64,000 nt of DNA from Lactobacillus corticis (GTDB lineage: Bacteria > Bacillota > Bacilli > Lactobacillales > Lactobacillaceae), in contig NZ_BMAY01000005.1 of the NCBI RefSeq assembly GCF_018327645.1, positions 1-64,000 of the forward strand, in the 5' to 3' direction. Of the stretch, positions 37,388-46,596 are shown one piece after another. Within the stretch, counting starts at the first letter, position 1. Each line of letters begins with the position of its first letter. A model generated the notes under the pieces. It was given only the letters and a program-made list of their open reading frames with translations. It made no database searches and had not been told where the DNA came from. The translations under genes and the position numbers were made by a program.

Positions 37388-39190
37388 GTGGCCAACACTT
37401 TAATAGAAAATAAACTAAAGTTACTGCCAGAGCAGCCTGGTTGCTATTTGATGAAGGACGTCAATGGTTCGGTAATTTATGTTGGAAAATCAAAAAATCT
37501 GAAAAACCGGGTTAGGTCCTACTTTAAAAGTCGGCAATATGGCAGAAGAGCGGAGTTAGTAGAGGAAATCAGAGACTTTGACATAATTACGGTCTCCACT
37601 GATAAAGAAGCCTTTTTGCTCGAAATTACCCTGATCAAGAAATATCAACCTTACTACAACGTTCAGCTTAAGCAGGGAACGGGTTATCCATACATTGAAA
37701 TCACGAATGAGCGAGATCCTCAGACTAAATTGACTAGTATTGTGCGCAAGGACGGCGGTTACTATTTTGGTCCCTATCCCAATGTTTATGCTGCACAAGC
37801 AACCTTAAAGTTTATCCAAAAAGTTTTCCCTTTGCGGCGTTGCAACGGCTTCCAAAAAAGACCGTGCCTGTACTACCATATGGGGCAATGCTTGGGCGCC
37901 TGCTTCAAAGAGGTTCCGAAAGCAGAGTATGATCGTCAGATCCAAAAAATTAAACGCTTTTTAAATGGCGATATTGCCAGCGTGAAGTCTGACTTAACCC
38001 AGCAAATGGAAAAAGCTGCCGAAAATTTGGAATTTGAACGAGCAGCCGAAATTCGCGACCAATTGCATTACATCGAAGAAACGGTTGAAAAGCAAAAAAT
38101 CATCTCTAACGACCATACGCAAAGAGATATTTTTAATTTTTATGTTGATAAGTCCTGGATGTCAGTCCAGATTTTCTTTTTGCGTCAGGCTAAATTATTG
38201 CGCAGGGAAACCAGAATGTTTGCTTTAACTGACGAAAAAGATCCCGAGGATGCCTTCCAGACCTTTATTGTCCAGTTTTACGGTCAACGCAACCGCGTTT
38301 TGCCTAAAGAGGTGCTGGTTCCGGAGGGGCTAGATAATGATGCCTTGAGCGAAATCTTGCACGTGAGCGTGCGTACGCCTAAGCGCGGACAAAAGAAAGA
38401 TCTGCTAGGAATGGCCAAGGATAATGCTAAATTGAAACTTGATGACAAGTTCCGGTTGTTAGAATTAGGCAATCGTAAAACCAAAGGAGCCCAAAAGGAA
38501 ATTTTTGATGCGCTGGGTTTGCCTTATGGACATATCATTGAAAGTTTTGACCACTCTCACATTCAAGGAGCTGACCCTGTTTCAGCGCTGGTGGTTTTCA
38601 AAGATGGCGAGCCAGATAAAAATGCCTATCGTAAATATAAATTACGAGGAGAAGTTGAGCATCAAAATATGGCTGATGAATTGCGCAATACGCGTGAGGT
38701 GGTCAGAAGACGTTACAGCCGACTGCTTAAGGAACATAAAAAAATGCCTGATCTCATTTTGATGGATGGTGGTCAGATCCAAATGGAAGCTGCCGAAGAT
38801 GTGCTGCGCAATGAATTGAATCTGATGATTCCCGTTGCTGGGATGGTCAAAGACGATCATCACCGGACCAACCACTTATTAAAAGGCGATCCGACCAGGG
38901 GTGAGAGCTTTAAACTGATTCCGATGGATCCAAAGTCAGAAGGATTTTATCTTATGACGCGGATCCAGGACGAAGTGCACCGCTTTGCAATTACTTTTCA
39001 CCGGAAAACTCACGCCAAAAACGCTTTATCCAGCAAATTGGATAGTATAAAGGGCATTGGACCCAAGAGTCGAACTAAGTTGTTGCGAAAGTTTGGTTCG
39101 CTTAAAAAGATAAAAGAAGCTTCAGTTGAAGAATTACAAGCAGCCGGATTGACAATAACCCAAGCCCAGGCGGTTAAACTTAGTTTATAA
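37388..39190 (+). CDS. uvrC: Excinuclease ABC subunit C
   Basis: The nuclease that cuts on both sides of DNA damage in nucleotide excision repair. 600 residues: GIY-YIG domain at the N-terminus (PGCYLMKDVNGSVIYVGKSKNLKNRV), UVR motif near residue 210 (EFERAAEIRDQL), the C-terminal endonuclease domain (DHSHIQGADPVSALVVF, LILMDGG) and a helix-hairpin-helix pair at the end. The GTG start is 13 or so bases after GGAGATGAAG. uvrC is not beside uvrAB here, which is normal. Confidence 0.95.
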   Translation: MANTLIENKLKLLPEQPGCYLMKDVNGSVIYVGKSKNLKNRVRSYFKSRQYGRRAELVEEIRDFDIITVSTDKEAFLLEITLIKKYQPYYNVQLKQGTGYPYIEITNERDPQTKLTSIVRKDGGYYFGPYPNVYAAQATLKFIQKVFPLRRCNGFQKRPCLYYHMGQCLGACFKEVPKAEYDRQIQKIKRFLNGDIASVKSDLTQQMEKAAENLEFERAAEIRDQLHYIEETVEKQKIISNDHTQRDIFNFYVDKSWMSVQIFFLRQAKLLRRETRMFALTDEKDPEDAFQTFIVQFYGQRNRVLPKEVLVPEGLDNDALSEILHVSVRTPKRGQKKDLLGMAKDNAKLKLDDKFRLLELGNRKTKGAQKEIFDALGLPYGHIIESFDHSHIQGADPVSALVVFKDGEPDKNAYRKYKLRGEVEHQNMADELRNTREVVRRRYSRLLKEHKKMPDLILMDGGQIQMEAAEDVLRNELNLMIPVAGMVKDDHHRTNHLLKGDPTRGESFKLIPMDPKSEGFYLMTRIQDEVHRFAITFHRKTHAKNALSSKLDSIKGIGPKSRTKLLRKFGSLKKIKEASVEELQAAGLTITQAQAVKLSL

Positions 39191-39254
39191 CAGCAGTTTA
39201 TATGATATAATTAATCAGTTATTCTTGTTTAAAAAATGAAAGGAGCAGCTACAG

Positions 39255-40565
39255 ATGCCAACATTTGTAGACCAAACTAAAATTGAGGTCCAAGCCGGCA
39301 AAGGCGGGGATGGCATGGTCGCTTTCCGCCATGAAAAATATGTGCCTAATGGCGGTCCTGCTGGTGGCGATGGCGGTCGTGGCGGCAGTATCATCTTTGT
39401 AGCCGATAATGGCTTGCGCACATTGATGGATTTTCGTTATCGGCGTAAATTTAAGGCTGATAACGGTGAAAATGGGCGAATTAAGTCGCAGTATGGCAAG
39501 GCTGCCAAAGACTTACGCTTAAAAGTTCCTGTGGGCACGGTTGTTTACGACTTTAATACTAATGAATTAATTGGCGATCTAGTAAAAAATGGCCAAGAGC
39601 TGGTAGTAGCCAAAGGCGGAAGAGGTGGCAGAGGAAATATCCATTTTGCGACTTCTGTTAACACGGCCCCGGAAATTGCTGAAAATGGCGAACCAGGAGA
39701 AGACCGAGTACTCCGCTTAGAACTTAAGATGCTGGCCGATGTGGGTCTAGTTGGTTTCCCTTCGGTTGGTAAGTCAACCTTGCTGTCAGTGACCACGAAG
39801 GCTAAGCCAAAGATTGCTGCTTACGAATTCACCACGTTAAAACCTAATCTGGGAATGGTTATTCTTCCGGATGGGCGCGACTTTTCAATGGCAGATTTGC
39901 CGGGATTAATTGCCGGCGCAGCTCAGGGCGTTGGACTGGGGATGCAGTTCTTGCGGCATATTGAGCGTACGAAAGTGATTTTGCATTTGGTGTCAATGGA
40001 CCCAAGCAACGAACGTGATCCTTATGAAGACTACGAGACGATTCGCCATGAGCTCAGTGAGTACACGGTTGATTTAACCAATAAAAAGGAATTGATCGTA
40101 GCCACTCAAATGGATTTGCCGGGCAGCCAAGATAAATTGGCTAAGTTTAAAGAGGAGCTAAAGAGTCACGGCTATGACCGAACAATTTATGCCATCTCAA
40201 GTATTGCCCATCAGGGCCTTACTCCGCTTTTAAATGATGCAATGGATCTAGTTGAAAAAGCTGAAGCGGAAGAAGCGGTCCAAGCTGCTCATCAGGAAAG
40301 CCAGGAGACTGTTAAGGAATACCGCTTTAAGGCACAGCCTAAGAATGAGTTTACGGTTGAGCGAATTGGTGACCATGAGTTCGAGATAAAGGGAGAACAA
40401 CTTGAACGCTTGGTTCAAAGAACGAATTTAGATCATCAAGACGGCATTATGCTCTTAGCACGCAAACTGAAAAATCTTGGTGTGGATGATGCTTTGCGCG
40501 CTAAAGGGGCAGTCGATGGTGATGACGTGTATATTGGAGACTTTGCCTTTGAATTTTTGCAATAA
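39255..40565 (+). CDS. obgE: GTPase Obg/CgtA
   Basis: Essential GTPase of 50S assembly and stress signalling. 436 residues: Gly-rich Obg domain (1-158), G domain with GFPSVGKST (G1), DLPGLI (G3) and ATQMDLPG (G4), and a C-terminal OCT domain (about 360-436). AAAGGAG precedes the ATG. It lies between uvrC and a surface acyltransferase, with 19 bases to the latter and no terminator visible between. Confidence 0.96.
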   Translation: MPTFVDQTKIEVQAGKGGDGMVAFRHEKYVPNGGPAGGDGGRGGSIIFVADNGLRTLMDFRYRRKFKADNGENGRIKSQYGKAAKDLRLKVPVGTVVYDFNTNELIGDLVKNGQELVVAKGGRGGRGNIHFATSVNTAPEIAENGEPGEDRVLRLELKMLADVGLVGFPSVGKSTLLSVTTKAKPKIAAYEFTTLKPNLGMVILPDGRDFSMADLPGLIAGAAQGVGLGMQFLRHIERTKVILHLVSMDPSNERDPYEDYETIRHELSEYTVDLTNKKELIVATQMDLPGSQDKLAKFKEELKSHGYDRTIYAISSIAHQGLTPLLNDAMDLVEKAEAEEAVQAAHQESQETVKEYRFKAQPKNEFTVERIGDHEFEIKGEQLERLVQRTNLDHQDGIMLLARKLKNLGVDDALRAKGAVDGDDVYIGDFAFEFLQ

Positions 40566-40584
40566 ACATTAATAGGGGAGAAAA

Positions 40585-42525
40585 ATGAAACGCAGTCGTT
40601 TTATTACAGGTTATTCAGGCTTGCGGGCGTTGGCCGTAATTGGGGTTATTCTGTACCACTTTGATCCTAACGTCTACGTTGGTGGCTATCTGGGCGTGCC
40701 GATCTTTTTCGTTTTGACTGGTTACTTAGTAACTGATCAGGTAGTTAAGTCGCTCGATGCTACGGGGACCTATCCGCTAGGTTCCTTTTACCGGAAGCGG
40801 ATTAAACGCTTATACCCGCAGATTATCACTGTTTTGTGGGCGTCCTCGGCTTATATTTTGCTATTTCAGCGCAATCTTTTGGCTAAATTATGGCAAGTCG
40901 TAGTGACCAATCTGCTAAACGTTTATAATTTTTGGCAGATTGCTAATGGACAGAGCTATTTTGAAAGATTCGCAAGCAATGAATCTCCTTTTACCCACTT
41001 ATGGACGATGTCGATTGACGGGCAATTTTATTTATTTTGGCCCCTAATCATTATTCTCTTATTTGCACTTTTTAAAGGTAAAAAGAAGCCGCTGTTTTGG
41101 ACAATTATGGCCCTAACTGCGGTTTCCGCCATTGAAATGGCTGTGCTGTATGCTACCGGAGCTGATATCAATCGAATTTATTATGGAACGGATACCAGGT
41201 TCTTTAGTCTAGGCATGGGAGCGAGTTTAGCGATTATTTGGCCGATGGAAAAATTGCGCTCCGACATTGAGCTACGAGATAGTTTAATCCTCGATATTAC
41301 CGGATTAGTGGCTTTTTTAGGCATGATTTGGCTCTTCTTTGATGGCTCAATGAATCCTCAGACCGCGTTTCCATACCAGGGCGGGATGCTTTTATTCAGC
41401 CTTTTTACAGCTATCCTAGTTGGGATTATTGCCCATCCGGGAAGCGACTGGAATCGCTTGCTGACTAATCCTATTTTTGACTGGATTGGTTCGCGCAGCT
41501 ATGCCATCTATCTATATCAGTTCCCAGTCATGATTTTCTTTGAAGACAAGGTTACCAATTTAGCTGATCATGTTTTGCTTTACCGCTTAATCGAACTAGC
41601 TATAATTCTATTTTTGGCAGAATTTACTTATCGGCAAATTGAACTCCGCTTCAAACATTTCAGTTGGGAAAAGGTAAAAGCTTTTTGGACTGAATCGCTT
41701 AATTTTCATAACAAAAATTATGTAAAGAACGCTACAGGAGTTAGCTTGGCCTTGGTGATGATTCTGGGCGTAGCAGCAGTAGGGATTTCACCAATGGTGA
41801 AAGCTGAGGATTATAGTAAGTCTGCGCTAGCCAAAAGAATTGCCCAAAATAGCAAGACGCAGACTGAAGGCAATCAGAAGGCTATCAAAAAAATTCGCAA
41901 ATCTGAACAAAAGAAACGAGCTCAAAGCTCAAGCACTACAACTAAAAAAGCCAAAAGAACCAGTAAGAAGGCCAAATTTAAACATAAGGTTAATCAGTCA
42001 TTTGAAAAATATGGCATAAGTCAGGCTGAACTCCAAAAGGCTCAAAAGGTTCAAGTGCTGGCAATAGGCGATTCAGTCATGGCAAGTTCAAGCGATGATT
42101 TGCAAAAATTAATGCCTAACAGTATTGTGGATGCAGCCGTATCTCGACAAGCAAACACAGCAGAGGGGCTGCTTGATAGCTATCAAAATAAGGGCGCCTT
42201 GGCTGATAATCTTTTGATTGGCTTAGGTACTAACGGCCCATTCGATATGGACGAAATAGATCATATTATGCACCAGGCAACGCCTAAACGTGAAGTTTTT
42301 TGGATAAACGTGTATGTGCCAAGCCGTTCATGGCAAGGGCAAGTTAATGATCTATTGCAGCAAGCGCAGAAAAAATATCATAATTTTCGGGTAATTGATT
42401 GGTATGGCCTAGCTCAAGCCCATCCTACCTGGTTATATGATGATCATACCCACCCCAATGTTGAAGGTGCAAAATATTACAGTGCATATATTGTCAAACA
42501 AATTGTCAAATACGCAAAATTTTAG
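40585..42525 (+). CDS. OatA-type membrane acyltransferase with SGNH domain
   Basis: 646 residues. Residues 1-365 form an acyltransferase-3 domain of about ten helices (SRFITGYSGLRALAVIGVILYHFDP). A further helix (about 387-405) and a Lys/Ser-rich linker (410-470) lead to an extracytoplasmic SGNH hydrolase domain with AIGDSVMAS (block I) and DDHTHPN (block V). This is the architecture of OatA peptidoglycan O-acetyltransferases, which give lysozyme resistance. The GDS Ser and Asp-His pair are intact. Translation is likely coupled to rnz, 15 bases downstream. Confidence 0.88.
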   Translation: MKRSRFITGYSGLRALAVIGVILYHFDPNVYVGGYLGVPIFFVLTGYLVTDQVVKSLDATGTYPLGSFYRKRIKRLYPQIITVLWASSAYILLFQRNLLAKLWQVVVTNLLNVYNFWQIANGQSYFERFASNESPFTHLWTMSIDGQFYLFWPLIIILLFALFKGKKKPLFWTIMALTAVSAIEMAVLYATGADINRIYYGTDTRFFSLGMGASLAIIWPMEKLRSDIELRDSLILDITGLVAFLGMIWLFFDGSMNPQTAFPYQGGMLLFSLFTAILVGIIAHPGSDWNRLLTNPIFDWIGSRSYAIYLYQFPVMIFFEDKVTNLADHVLLYRLIELAIILFLAEFTYRQIELRFKHFSWEKVKAFWTESLNFHNKNYVKNATGVSLALVMILGVAAVGISPMVKAEDYSKSALAKRIAQNSKTQTEGNQKAIKKIRKSEQKKRAQSSSTTTKKAKRTSKKAKFKHKVNQSFEKYGISQAELQKAQKVQVLAIGDSVMASSSDDLQKLMPNSIVDAAVSRQANTAEGLLDSYQNKGALADNLLIGLGTNGPFDMDEIDHIMHQATPKREVFWINVYVPSRSWQGQVNDLLQQAQKKYHNFRVIDWYGLAQAHPTWLYDDHTHPNVEGAKYYSAYIVKQIVKYAKF

Positions 42526-42540
42526 ATAGGATTGTTTAGT

Positions 42541-43470
42541 TTGGAAGTACAATTTCTTGGAACTGGAGCTGGCCAGCCATCAAAACAGCGAAATGTGTCA
42601 TCAGCGGCTTTAAAGCTTTTAGATGAGTTGAATGAAATTTGGCTGTTTGATTGTGGTGAGGCAACGCAGCATCAAATTTTACGAACCAATATTCGTTTGC
42701 GCAAAGTCACCAAAATCTTTATTTCACATAACCATGGTGATCATATTTTTGGCTTGCCTGGCTTATTATCGACACGGTCATTTCAAGGAGACGTAGGCCC
42801 TATCACCATATATGGCCCTGCGGGGTTGGAACAATTTGTTAAAACCGCCTTGCGCATTTCCCGGACCAGGATATCTTATCCCATCAAATTCGTTGAATTG
42901 GTTGATGGGGGAGAGATATTAAATGATCGCGGTTATCGCGTAATTGCTAAACCTCTGGATCACCGGATACCTAGTTTTGGATATCGGGTAATTGAAGCAC
43001 CCAAGTCTGGAGAACTATTAATGGACAAACTGGCTGCTTATCATGTACCAAACGGTCCTTTATTAGGAAAATTGAAAAACGGTGAAAAGATTGAGCTAGC
43101 AGATGGTACAATTTTAGATGGAAGGGATTTCCTTGGACCTGATAAACCGGGCCGAATCGTAACTTTTATCTACGATACTCGCAAAACGCCAAACATTGCG
43201 GAATTGGCTAAAGATGCTGATTTGTTGGTTCATGAGTCAACTTTTGGCAAGGGTGAGAATCGCATGGCTCGGTCCTATTACCATTCGACATGTATTGAAG
43301 CAGCTCAAGTGGCACGTGATAATGGCGTAAAACAGCTGTGTTTGGACCATATTTCGGCTCGTTATTTAGGTGTTGATGCTAAAAAACTAGAGCGGGATGC
43401 CCAGGAGATTTTCCCGAACACAATTTTGGCAAATGATTTTGCAAAAATACAGATTCCAATGAAAGGCTAG
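42541..43470 (+). CDS. rnz: Ribonuclease Z
   Basis: Endonuclease that removes the 3' trailer of tRNA precursors. About 309 residues starting MEVQFLGTGAGQPSKQRNVSS, with the zinc motif SHNHGDHIFGLPGLL near residue 60, a flexible-arm region (about 150-200), and HESTF plus the final His motifs. The TTG at 42541 gives the family N-terminus and is about 9 bases after AGGA; the TTG at 42532 overlaps this ribosome binding site. SDR gene follows after 4 bases. Confidence 0.92.
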   Translation: MEVQFLGTGAGQPSKQRNVSSAALKLLDELNEIWLFDCGEATQHQILRTNIRLRKVTKIFISHNHGDHIFGLPGLLSTRSFQGDVGPITIYGPAGLEQFVKTALRISRTRISYPIKFVELVDGGEILNDRGYRVIAKPLDHRIPSFGYRVIEAPKSGELLMDKLAAYHVPNGPLLGKLKNGEKIELADGTILDGRDFLGPDKPGRIVTFIYDTRKTPNIAELAKDADLLVHESTFGKGENRMARSYYHSTCIEAAQVARDNGVKQLCLDHISARYLGVDAKKLERDAQEIFPNTILANDFAKIQIPMKG

Positions 43471-43474
43471 AGCA

Positions 43475-44269
43475 ATGGTTGATACATTAAGGAATAAGGT
43501 AGTTGTAATCACTGGTGCTTCCAGTGGTATTGGGCGGTCTATTGCCTTGGAAAGTGCTGGACGAGGAGCCACAGTGGTTCTGATGGCTCGGCGTAAGGAG
43601 CGTTTAGAAGAAATAGCTGCTGAAGCTAGAGAATTGTCAGGCAGCGAAGTCTTCGTACTGCCGACCGATATGGGCAAGTCAGATGAAATTGAAGCTAGTT
43701 TCAAAAAGCTAGTAAGTTTAATTGACCACGTAGACGTGCTGGTAAATGCTGCCGGATTTGGCAAGTTTGATAATTTCTTTGAGAGCGACATGGCTGATGT
43801 CACCAGCATGTTCCAGGTTAATGTTTTAGGATTGATGTACTTTACGCGTTTAGTCGGAAGGTTAATGATTGATCAAAAGCACGGTCAAATTATTAATTTT
43901 GGCTCAATCGCAGGAAAAGTACCTACCACCAAATCAGCTGCCTACAGCGCTTCTAAAGCTGCTGTTATCCAGTTTTCAAATGTCTTGCGTTTAGAATTAA
44001 AGCCATTCAACGTAAAGGTGATGACGGTAAACCCTGGACCGGTTTATACCAACTTCTTTAATATTGCAGATAAAACCGGTCATTATGCTGAAAATGTTTC
44101 GGCCTTTATGCTTGATCCAGATGATGTGGCTTGGCAAGTGGTTCATTTCTTCGGAACTGATAAACGCGAATTGAACTTGCCATTAAGCTTAGCTGCAGCC
44201 GCTAAACTATATAATTTATTCCCAAGCTTAGGCGACTATATTTCATTAAAAGTTGCGTCAAGAAAATAA
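43475..44269 (+). CDS. Short-chain dehydrogenase/reductase
   Basis: 264 residues, classical SDR. The cofactor motif is TGASSGIGRS near residue 14, with NAAG near 90 and the catalytic Ser in NFGSIAGK followed by YSASK (Tyr-x-x-x-Lys). The basic residues after the second strand (ARRKER) favour NADP(H). A hydrophobic segment near the C-terminus may associate with the membrane. Substrate unknown. It directly follows rnz and is probably in the same unit as obgE and the acyltransferase. Confidence 0.87.
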   Translation: MVDTLRNKVVVITGASSGIGRSIALESAGRGATVVLMARRKERLEEIAAEARELSGSEVFVLPTDMGKSDEIEASFKKLVSLIDHVDVLVNAAGFGKFDNFFESDMADVTSMFQVNVLGLMYFTRLVGRLMIDQKHGQIINFGSIAGKVPTTKSAAYSASKAAVIQFSNVLRLELKPFNVKVMTVNPGPVYTNFFNIADKTGHYAENVSAFMLDPDDVAWQVVHFFGTDKRELNLPLSLAAAAKLYNLFPSLGDYISLKVASRK

Positions 44270-44276
44270 ACTTTAC

Positions 44277-44305
44277 TTGATTTCTAGTGCTTAGGATAGT
44301 ATCAT
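44277..44305 (+). promoter_or_regulatory. Promoter of rpmF
   Basis: TTGATT (44277-44282), 17-base spacer, TATCAT (44300-44305), starting 8 bases after the SDR stop. The expected leader is about 70 bases. Confidence 0.65.
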
Positions 44306-44381
44306 TAAATCACGTGAGTAATTCAAGTCGGCATAGTTCTAACGATTTGAAACTTAGACTACAATAAAGGAGATCAAATTA

Positions 44382-44567
44382 ATGGCAGTTCCTGCAAGAC
44401 ATACTTCAAAGCAAAAGAAGCGTTCACGTCGCGGTCATATTAAGTTATCTGTTCCAGCAATGCACTATGATGCTACTACTGGCGAATACCGTTTAAGCCA
44501 CCGCGTTTCACCAAAAGGTTACTACAAGGGTCGTCAAGTTGTTAACAAAGCTAGCAACAACGACTAA
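44382..44567 (+). CDS. rpmF: 50S ribosomal protein L32
   Basis: Large-subunit protein, 61 residues, [22 protein letters not shown] at the start. It has no Cys at all, so it is the zinc-independent (C-minus) form of L32. AAAGGAG precedes the ATG. It is flanked by its own promoter and terminator. Confidence 0.95.
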   Translation: MAVPARHTSKQKKRSRRGHIKLSVPAMHYDATTGEYRLSHRVSPKGYYKGRQVVNKASNND

Positions 44568-44570
44568 TTA

Positions 44571-44600
44571 AAAGACACCTCGCTTCTGGTGTCTTTTTTT
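44571..44600 (+). terminator. Terminator after rpmF
   Basis: AAAGACACC pairs with GGTGTCTTT (44571-44579, 44588-44596), followed by T residues, directly after the stop codon. Confidence 0.85.
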
Positions 44601-44641
44601 ATGCAAAAATTCCAAAAGGAAAGGCTAATTGAGAGGAAAGA

Positions 44642-46198
44642 ATGAAATTAGTATTTTTACATTCCAGTGATACGCATGGCTTTTTAATGCCTACCGATTA
44701 TCAAGATAGAAATGATTACCATGCACCCTTTGGACTAGCACGCGTTAGCAGCACTATCAAGTCCGAGATAGCTAAATATGGCCGAGACCATGTCTTAGTC
44801 ACTGACGCTGGTGACTGTCTGCAGGGGTCGCCTTTGGCATCTTATGCGCGCACCTTGCCTGATTACCGCGGTTTGGCTCAGTTTACTGCCGCCTATAATG
44901 CAATTGGTTATGATGCCCGCTGCCTGGGAAACCACGACTTTAATTTTGGTTTAGATTATTTGAATTGGTATGTAAATCATAATGACGCGCCAATTATTAA
45001 TGATAATATCCTTGCTGCCGGTACAGATCGCCCAGCTTTTGGAATTCCTTTTAAAATTATTGAAAAAGCTGGCATCAAGGTTGGAATTTTGGGAATCACT
45101 ACCCAGTATATTCCTCATTGGGAGCAAGCCGACCATATTGCGGGACTCGAATTTAAGTCAGCTCTCACGACAATTAAGCATTATGCTGCACTATTAAAAC
45201 CGCAAGTTGATGTGCTAGCTGTTTTATATCACGGCGGCTTTGAAAATGATCCCCAAACGGGCCAAGCAACTGAACCAGATCGTGGGGAAAATGAAGGGTA
45301 TCATATTTTAAAAGAAATTCCCGAAGTCGACGTCTTTTTAACTGGACACCAACACCGCCGTTTGAATGAAGTGGTTGACCAAACTGCCTTAATTCAACCA
45401 GGTTACCGCGGTGAAGCGGTTGGCAAGGTCATTTTAGATATTGACGAGCAAAGCAAAAAGATTAGCAAGATTGAAACGGAATTAGTTGATACCAAAGCCT
45501 TTGAACCAGATCCTGCGATTGTAGAATTGGTAAAGCAACTTGATCAAGGAACCCAAAATTGGCTTGATCAACCGATTGCGGAATTATCAGAACCAGCTCC
45601 TATCAAGGATGCAATGACCGGTCGGATTCATGGAGCGCCATTTATTAACTTGTTGCAGCAAATGCAGCTTTGGTTTACGCATGCTGATGTGTCGGCAACG
45701 GCGGTTATGAGTGAAAAAGCCAAGGGCTTTGGTAAAACCGTTACTTTGCGAGACGTCATTTTAAATTACCCATATGCCAATCAGCTGGTACGAGTTAAAT
45801 TTACGGGCAAGCAGCTAAAGCATGTGATTGAACACAGTGCTAGCTTTTTAGAAAAGACTCCCGAGGGAACCATCAAATTCCTTGATCGCTGGATTAAGCC
45901 AAAGCCTGAGTTATACCACTTTGATGTGTTCTATCCCGTACACTATGAGGTTGATCTCAGTCAACCTGTGGGACAGCGAGTAAAGAACTTAACCTTGCAT
46001 GGAAAACCATTAGAAGACGACAAGAATTATGAACTTGCAGTAAATAATTACCGTGCTAATGGTGGAGGTTTCTATCCTGAATATAGTCTAGATAAAATCG
46101 ATTTGGCCTTGGATAAAGATTACGTCCAAATGTTTACTGAATATCTAACCCAAAGCAGTGAAAAGGTCGATCCTAAGCCAAATTATAAATTCTACTAA
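44642..46198 (+). CDS. Bifunctional metallophosphatase/5'-nucleotidase (YunD-like)
   Basis: 518 residues. The N-terminal metallophosphoesterase domain carries LHSSDTHG, DAGDCLQGSP, LGNHDFN and GHQHRR, the full metal-binding set. The C-terminal 5'-nucleotidase domain lies at about 320-510 (NYRANGGGFYPEYS). There is no signal peptide or wall anchor, so it is probably cytoplasmic, like Bacillus YunD, and may act on nucleotides or UDP-sugars. The ATG follows GAGAGGAAAG. Confidence 0.88.
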   Translation: MKLVFLHSSDTHGFLMPTDYQDRNDYHAPFGLARVSSTIKSEIAKYGRDHVLVTDAGDCLQGSPLASYARTLPDYRGLAQFTAAYNAIGYDARCLGNHDFNFGLDYLNWYVNHNDAPIINDNILAAGTDRPAFGIPFKIIEKAGIKVGILGITTQYIPHWEQADHIAGLEFKSALTTIKHYAALLKPQVDVLAVLYHGGFENDPQTGQATEPDRGENEGYHILKEIPEVDVFLTGHQHRRLNEVVDQTALIQPGYRGEAVGKVILDIDEQSKKISKIETELVDTKAFEPDPAIVELVKQLDQGTQNWLDQPIAELSEPAPIKDAMTGRIHGAPFINLLQQMQLWFTHADVSATAVMSEKAKGFGKTVTLRDVILNYPYANQLVRVKFTGKQLKHVIEHSASFLEKTPEGTIKFLDRWIKPKPELYHFDVFYPVHYEVDLSQPVGQRVKNLTLHGKPLEDDKNYELAVNNYRANGGGFYPEYSLDKIDLALDKDYVQMFTEYLTQSSEKVDPKPNYKFY

Positions 46199-46202
46199 AA
46201 GT

Positions 46203-46241
46203 AAAAAAATACGTTTGGAAAATCTCCAAACGTATTTTTTC
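46203..46241. terminator. Bidirectional terminator between the nucleotidase and the DUF2929 gene
   Basis: A perfect 16-base-pair stem including A and T runs (46204-46219 with 46225-46240), loop AAATC. It serves the plus-strand nucleotidase and the minus-strand small gene. Confidence 0.9.
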
Positions 46242-46269
46242 TGCTTATCTCAAAATCTAACTTGCTTAA

Positions 46270-46476
46270 TTACTTTAAACTGCTGAACTTACTGTCATCT
46301 TTGTGGGAATGGGCGGTAATTGTCGGAATAATCAGACTGAACAAAATCCCAAAGACTACACCAAAGATCACAGCTTCGGTCATATTGCCGGAGTTTTTAG
46401 TCAAAGGACCAGCGATAAAGCTGATGATCATTGAATAAAGAATACTCCAGAAGATTGTAACGATTGTACGACCCAT
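46270..46476 (-). CDS. Small membrane protein, DUF2929 (YjzD-like)
   Basis: About 68 residues with two membrane helices (about 4-24 and 33-54) and a charged tail (HSHKDDSKFSSLK). The N-terminus MGRTIVTIFWSILYSMIISFIAGPLT resembles the YjzD/DUF2929 family of unknown function. The ATG at 46476 follows AAGGA; an upstream start at 46494 would include that site in the coding sequence. It is divergent from dnaE. Confidence 0.72.
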   Translation of the reverse strand: MGRTIVTIFWSILYSMIISFIAGPLTKNSGNMTEAVIFGVVFGILFSLIIPTITAHSHKDDSKFSSLK

Positions 46477-46563
46477 AGCTATTCCTTCTTTCACAAGAAA
46501 ATTTTAGCATAAAATCCCTGTTGATTTCAATCTTTCTGGTATTATGGTACGTGCTTTAGTTTT

Positions 46564-46572
46564 TGCTATACT
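46564..46572 (+). promoter_or_regulatory. Extended -10 promoter of dnaE
   Basis: TGC TATACT, 25 bases upstream of the dnaE ATG. No good -35 is present; the TGn extension may compensate. Confidence 0.4.
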
Positions 46573-46596
46573 TAAAATAAGAAAGGAGTTTGGAAA

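Noticed and set aside
43387-43809. A 140-codon minus-strand frame across rnz and the SDR gene
   Set aside because: It spans the junction of two well-supported plus-strand genes; Ser-rich translation is typical of an antisense shadow.
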